A stretch of 15,267 nucleotides of DNA from Pseudomonadota bacterium (GTDB taxonomy: Bacteria > Chloroflexota > UBA6077 > JAJPHF01): the NCBI GenBank assembly GCA_021325365.1, contig JAJPHF010000128.1, positions 1 through 15,267 on the forward strand, in the 5' to 3' direction. The position numbers and the translations under genes were made by a program. The first letter of the stretch is position 1. Each line of letters opens with the position of its first letter. The notes beneath the pieces are model-generated. The model had not been told where the DNA came from. It was given only the letters and a program-made list of their open reading frames with translations, and did not search any database. This document shows, one piece after another, positions 12,942 through 15,267 of this stretch.

Positions 12942-15038
12942 ATGAGCACGATCACGCCCGAAGCGGGCACGCAGACCGCCACGCTGCGCATCGCCGTCGA
13001 CATCGGCGGCACCTTCACCGACGTGGCCGCCTTCGACGAGAGCAGCGGGCAGCTCTTGCTCGGCAAGTGGTCGAGCACCCCGCGCGACCTGGTCGAGGGC
13101 ATCCTGCGCGCGATCAACGCGGCGGGCGGCGACCTGGCGCGGGCGAACGTCGTGCTGCACGGCTCGACGGTCGTCATCAACGCCATCCTGGAGCGCAAGG
13201 GCGCCGAGACGGCGCTGGTGACGACCAAGGGCTTCCGCGACGTGTACGAGATCGGGCGCATCAACCGGCCCGAGTCGTTCAACCTGTTCTTCCGCAAGCA
13301 CGTGCCGCTCATCCCGCGCAGCCGCCGCTACGAGGTCGAGGAGCGCCTGGACGCCCAAGGCGACGTGCTGATCCCGTTCAACGAGCCGCAGGCCGAGACG
13401 CTGGCGCGCGAGCTGGTGGAGCAGGGCATCCAGAGCGTGGCGGTGGTGTTCCTGCACGGCTACCGCAACCCCGACCACGAGCTACGGATGCGCGAGGTGC
13501 TGCGCCGCGTCGGGCCGGACCTGTTCGTGACGCTGTCGCACGAGCTGTCGCGCGAGTACCGCGAGTACGAGCGCACCAGCACCACGGCGGCCAACGCCTA
13601 CGTCGGCCCGATCGTGCAGCGCTACCTCGACCACCTAGACGAGACGGCGCGCGGCCAGGGCTTCCGCGGCCCGCTGCTGCTGGTGCAGAGCAATGGCGGC
13701 CTGTACGACGTGGCGACGGCCCGCGAGCAGTGTATCCAGATGCTCGAGTCGGGGCCGGCGGCCGGCGTGGCGGGCACCGAGGCGCTGTGCGCGGCACTCG
13801 GCGTGCCGAACGCCATCGGCTTCGACATGGGCGGCACGACGGTGAAGGCCGGCGTGATCGAGAACGGCATCGCGCGGCTGTCGGACGACTTCTTCATCGG
13901 CGGCTACAACGAGGGCCTGGCGGTGCGCATCCCCGCCATCGACATCCACGAGGTCGGCACCGGCGGCGGCTCACTGGCGCGCGTGGACGAGGCCGGCGGC
14001 ATTCACGTCGGTCCCGAGAGCGCGGGCGCCGAGCCCGGCCCCGTCTGCTATGGCCGCGGCGGCACCGAGCCGACCGTGACCGACGCCAACCTGGTGCTCG
14101 GCCGCCTGGACACGGGCAGCTTCATCGGCGGCGAGCACGCGCTCGACGAGGCCGCCGCCCGCGCCGCCGTCCAGGAGCGCGTGGCCGAGCCGCTCGGCCT
14201 CTCGACGGAGGCCGCGGCGAACGGCATCCTGCGCATCGCCGTGGCGAACATGGCGAACGCCGTGCGCGCCGTGACGACCGAGCGCGGCCTCGACCCGCGC
14301 GACTTCGTGCTGTTCGCCTACGGCGGCGGCGGCCCGCTGCACGCCAGCCTGATCGCCCGCGAGCTGCTGGTGCCGACGGTGCTGGTGCCTCAGGCGCCCG
14401 CGGTGTTCTCGGCGCTCGGCATGCTGCGCGCCGACCTGCGCCGCGACTACGTGCTGACGCACGTCGTGCGGCTGAGCGACGCCGACCTCGACGAGCTGGA
14501 GCGACTCTGGCAGGAGCTAGAGGCGAAGGGGCGGCAGGAGATCGAGCAGTACGGCCTCGACCTGGTGGAGATCCGCGTGCGGCGCTCGGCCGACATGCGC
14601 TACGTGCGGCAGGAGCACGCGGTCACGGTGCTGCTGCCGCCGCACGTGGCGAGCGAGGAGGACCGTGCCGAGGTGAAGCGCCTGTTCGACGCGGCGCACG
14701 AGCAGCGGTTCAGCCACTCCGCGCCCGAGGAGGACTGCGAGGTGGTGAGCCTGCGCGTGACGGTGATCGGCGTGGTACGCAAGCCGCCGCTCGTCCGCGC
14801 CGACGCCGCGGCGAGCATCCAGGCGGAGCCGCGCGGCACGCGCCGCGTCTACACGGAAGCGGACGGCTGGCAGGAGTGGCCATCGTACGCGCGGGCCAGC
14901 CTGGCGCCGGGCGCGGAGGTCGTCGGCCCGGCCCTGGTGGACGAGCCGGGCACGACCACCGTGGTCGAGCCGGGCGACCGCCTGACCGTGGACGAGTACG
15001 GCAACCTGCGCATCGAAGTGCTGAGTGCTGAGTACTGA
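12942..15038 (+). CDS. hyuA: Hydantoinase/oxoprolinase family protein, subunit A
   Basis: The 698-residue product has the family layout. The N-terminal ATPase-like half opens VDIGGTFTD (20-27) and continues with HGSTVVINAILERKGAETAL. The second nucleotide-binding segment is GFDMGGTTVK (about 293-302), with EVGTGGGSLARVDEAG after it. A C-terminal domain includes the YGGGGPLHA segment. Subunit A of N-methylhydantoinase, 5-oxoprolinase and acetone/acetophenone carboxylases works with subunit B in ATP-driven activation of a cyclic amide or ketone. Sequence alone does not tell which. The length is normal. AGGGGAGAG upstream of 12942 supports the start. The last residues (VLSAEY) and the stop lie within a heptamer repeat, so the tail has probably been altered after the conserved DEYGNLRIE. 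The subunit B gene starts 74 bp later. Confidence 0.94.
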   Translation: MSTITPEAGTQTATLRIAVDIGGTFTDVAAFDESSGQLLLGKWSSTPRDLVEGILRAINAAGGDLARANVVLHGSTVVINAILERKGAETALVTTKGFRDVYEIGRINRPESFNLFFRKHVPLIPRSRRYEVEERLDAQGDVLIPFNEPQAETLARELVEQGIQSVAVVFLHGYRNPDHELRMREVLRRVGPDLFVTLSHELSREYREYERTSTTAANAYVGPIVQRYLDHLDETARGQGFRGPLLLVQSNGGLYDVATAREQCIQMLESGPAAGVAGTEALCAALGVPNAIGFDMGGTTVKAGVIENGIARLSDDFFIGGYNEGLAVRIPAIDIHEVGTGGGSLARVDEAGGIHVGPESAGAEPGPVCYGRGGTEPTVTDANLVLGRLDTGSFIGGEHALDEAAARAAVQERVAEPLGLSTEAAANGILRIAVANMANAVRAVTTERGLDPRDFVLFAYGGGGPLHASLIARELLVPTVLVPQAPAVFSALGMLRADLRRDYVLTHVVRLSDADLDELERLWQELEAKGRQEIEQYGLDLVEIRVRRSADMRYVRQEHAVTVLLPPHVASEEDRAEVKRLFDAAHEQRFSHSAPEEDCEVVSLRVTVIGVVRKPPLVRADAAASIQAEPRGTRRVYTEADGWQEWPSYARASLAPGAEVVGPALVDEPGTTTVVEPGDRLTVDEYGNLRIEVLSAEY

Positions 15039-15047
15039 GTTCGGAGT
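15017..15047 (+). repeat. Left heptamer array (GCTGAGT units) covering the hyuA stop
   Basis: Two exact GCTGAGT units (15020-15026, 15027-15033) are followed by ACTGAGT (15034-15040) and TCGGAGT (15041-15047). AGTGCTGAGTGCTGAGT at 15017-15033 is an exact reverse complement of sequence in the right array at 15128 onward. With one mismatch the match extends over 24 bases (15017-15040). The hyuA stop codon (15036-15038) is inside the array. Confidence 0.9.
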
Positions 15048-15112
15048 ATCGGGCACAATCTAGCAGAACGGCGCCGCGAGCCACGCGGGCTCCAGCCGGA
15101 TGGAGACGTTTG

Positions 15113-15267
15113 ATGACGAGCCAGCTTACTCAGCACTCAGCACTCAGCACTCAGCACTCGGCCGTGGACCCGATCACGGCGGAGATCGTGCGGAGCGCGC
15201 TGGTGGCGATCACCGACGAGATGAAGACCAATCTCATGCGCACCGCCTACAACATGATCATCTACGA
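15113..15267 (+). CDS. hyuB: Hydantoinase/oxoprolinase family protein, subunit B (5' part only)
   Basis: The frame runs from ATG 15113 off the right edge and gives 51 complete codons. From residue 19 it reads DPITAEIVRSALVAITDEMK followed by TNLMRTAYNMIIY, the conserved opening of hydantoinase B / oxoprolinase subunit B. It would form a complex with the upstream subunit A. GGAG at 15102-15105, seven bases before 15113, supports this start. Residues 6-17 (TQHSALSTQHSA) are encoded by a heptamer tandem repeat and do not belong to the family core. GTG 15164, just before DPIT, would give a repeat-free start but has no ribosome-binding site. The heptamer length means that any change by one or two units shifts the frame if ATG 15113 is used. 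Confidence 0.88.
   Translation, partial: MTSQLTQHSALSTQHSAVDPITAEIVRSALVAITDEMKTNLMRTAYNMIIY
15128..15162 (+). repeat. Right heptamer array (ACTCAGC units) inside the hyuB N-terminus
   Basis: Four exact ACTCAGC units occupy 15128-15155 and a fifth, ACTCGGC, 15156-15162. The unit is the reverse complement of GCTGAGT in the left array, so the two arrays form a large inverted repeat around the intercistronic gap and the hyuB ribosome-binding site. It is translated in frame as Thr-Gln-His-Ser-Ala-Leu-Ser and onward. Confidence 0.92.

Noticed and set aside
15128..15162. Right heptamer array as a CRISPR array or mobile-element end
   Set aside because: The units are contiguous 7-mers with no spacers, no transposase gene lies nearby, and no target-site duplication can be recognised.

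Overview
This window is a GC-rich, almost entirely plus-strand catabolic and uptake region from a bacterial chromosome. The likely source is an uncultivated soil or water lineage such as Chloroflexota. That guess rests on lipoprotein signals of the Cys-Ala-Pro-Ala type followed by long Ala/Pro/Thr/Ser linkers, a Uma2-family protein, a possible flavin monooxygenase end, and many substrate-binding proteins. There is no rRNA or marker gene, so the phylum is inference and another high-GC phylum is possible. I see no tRNA, rRNA, CRISPR array or insertion sequence.

Layout. Bases 1-135 are the 3' end of a gene that looks like a luciferase-like (LLM) flavin oxidoreductase. A Uma2-family PD-(D/E)XK protein follows (263-898). 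A plus-strand cluster runs from 1032 to 6653: two tandem paralogous metal-dependent amidohydrolases of the ACMSD type, an iron-type ABC substrate-binding lipoprotein, a phthalate-dioxygenase-like Rieske oxygenase subunit, and a second substrate-binding lipoprotein paralogous to the first. A minus-strand NIPSNAP protein (6666-6989) converges on it. A 369-bp spacer with a TATAAT box and two strong inverted repeats precedes a Tat-exported alpha/beta hydrolase (7359-8702). Then come an NMT1/SsuA-like binding protein (8794-9876) and a small RelE/ParE-like toxin-antitoxin pair with a 71-nt overlap (9935-10403). A minus-strand LysR regulator (10464-11633) is divergent from an operon of an NMT1-type Tat lipoprotein (11739-12902), hydantoinase/oxoprolinase subunit A (12942-15038) and the start of subunit B (15113 onward, cut by the window edge).

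How the parts may work together. The first cluster reads as uptake and breakdown of an aromatic or carboxylated compound: binding proteins capture it, the Rieske enzyme hydroxylates it, and ACMSD-like enzymes hydrolyse or decarboxylate later products. The last operon reads as LysR-controlled capture and ATP-dependent opening of a cyclic amide or similar substrate. No ABC permease, ABC ATPase or Rieske reductase gene is present, so all four binding proteins and the oxygenase need partners encoded elsewhere. Substrates cannot be read from the sequence.

The most unusual structure is at the hyuA/hyuB junction. Heptamer tandem repeats (GCTGAGT units on one side, ACTCAGC units on the other) face each other as an inverted repeat. 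The left array supplies the last codons and stop of hyuA, and the right array is translated into the N-terminus of HyuB. Also notable are a GAATT-N11-AATTC dyad that fits a LysR box between the divergent genes, and a Rieske gene bracketed by two sister binding proteins.
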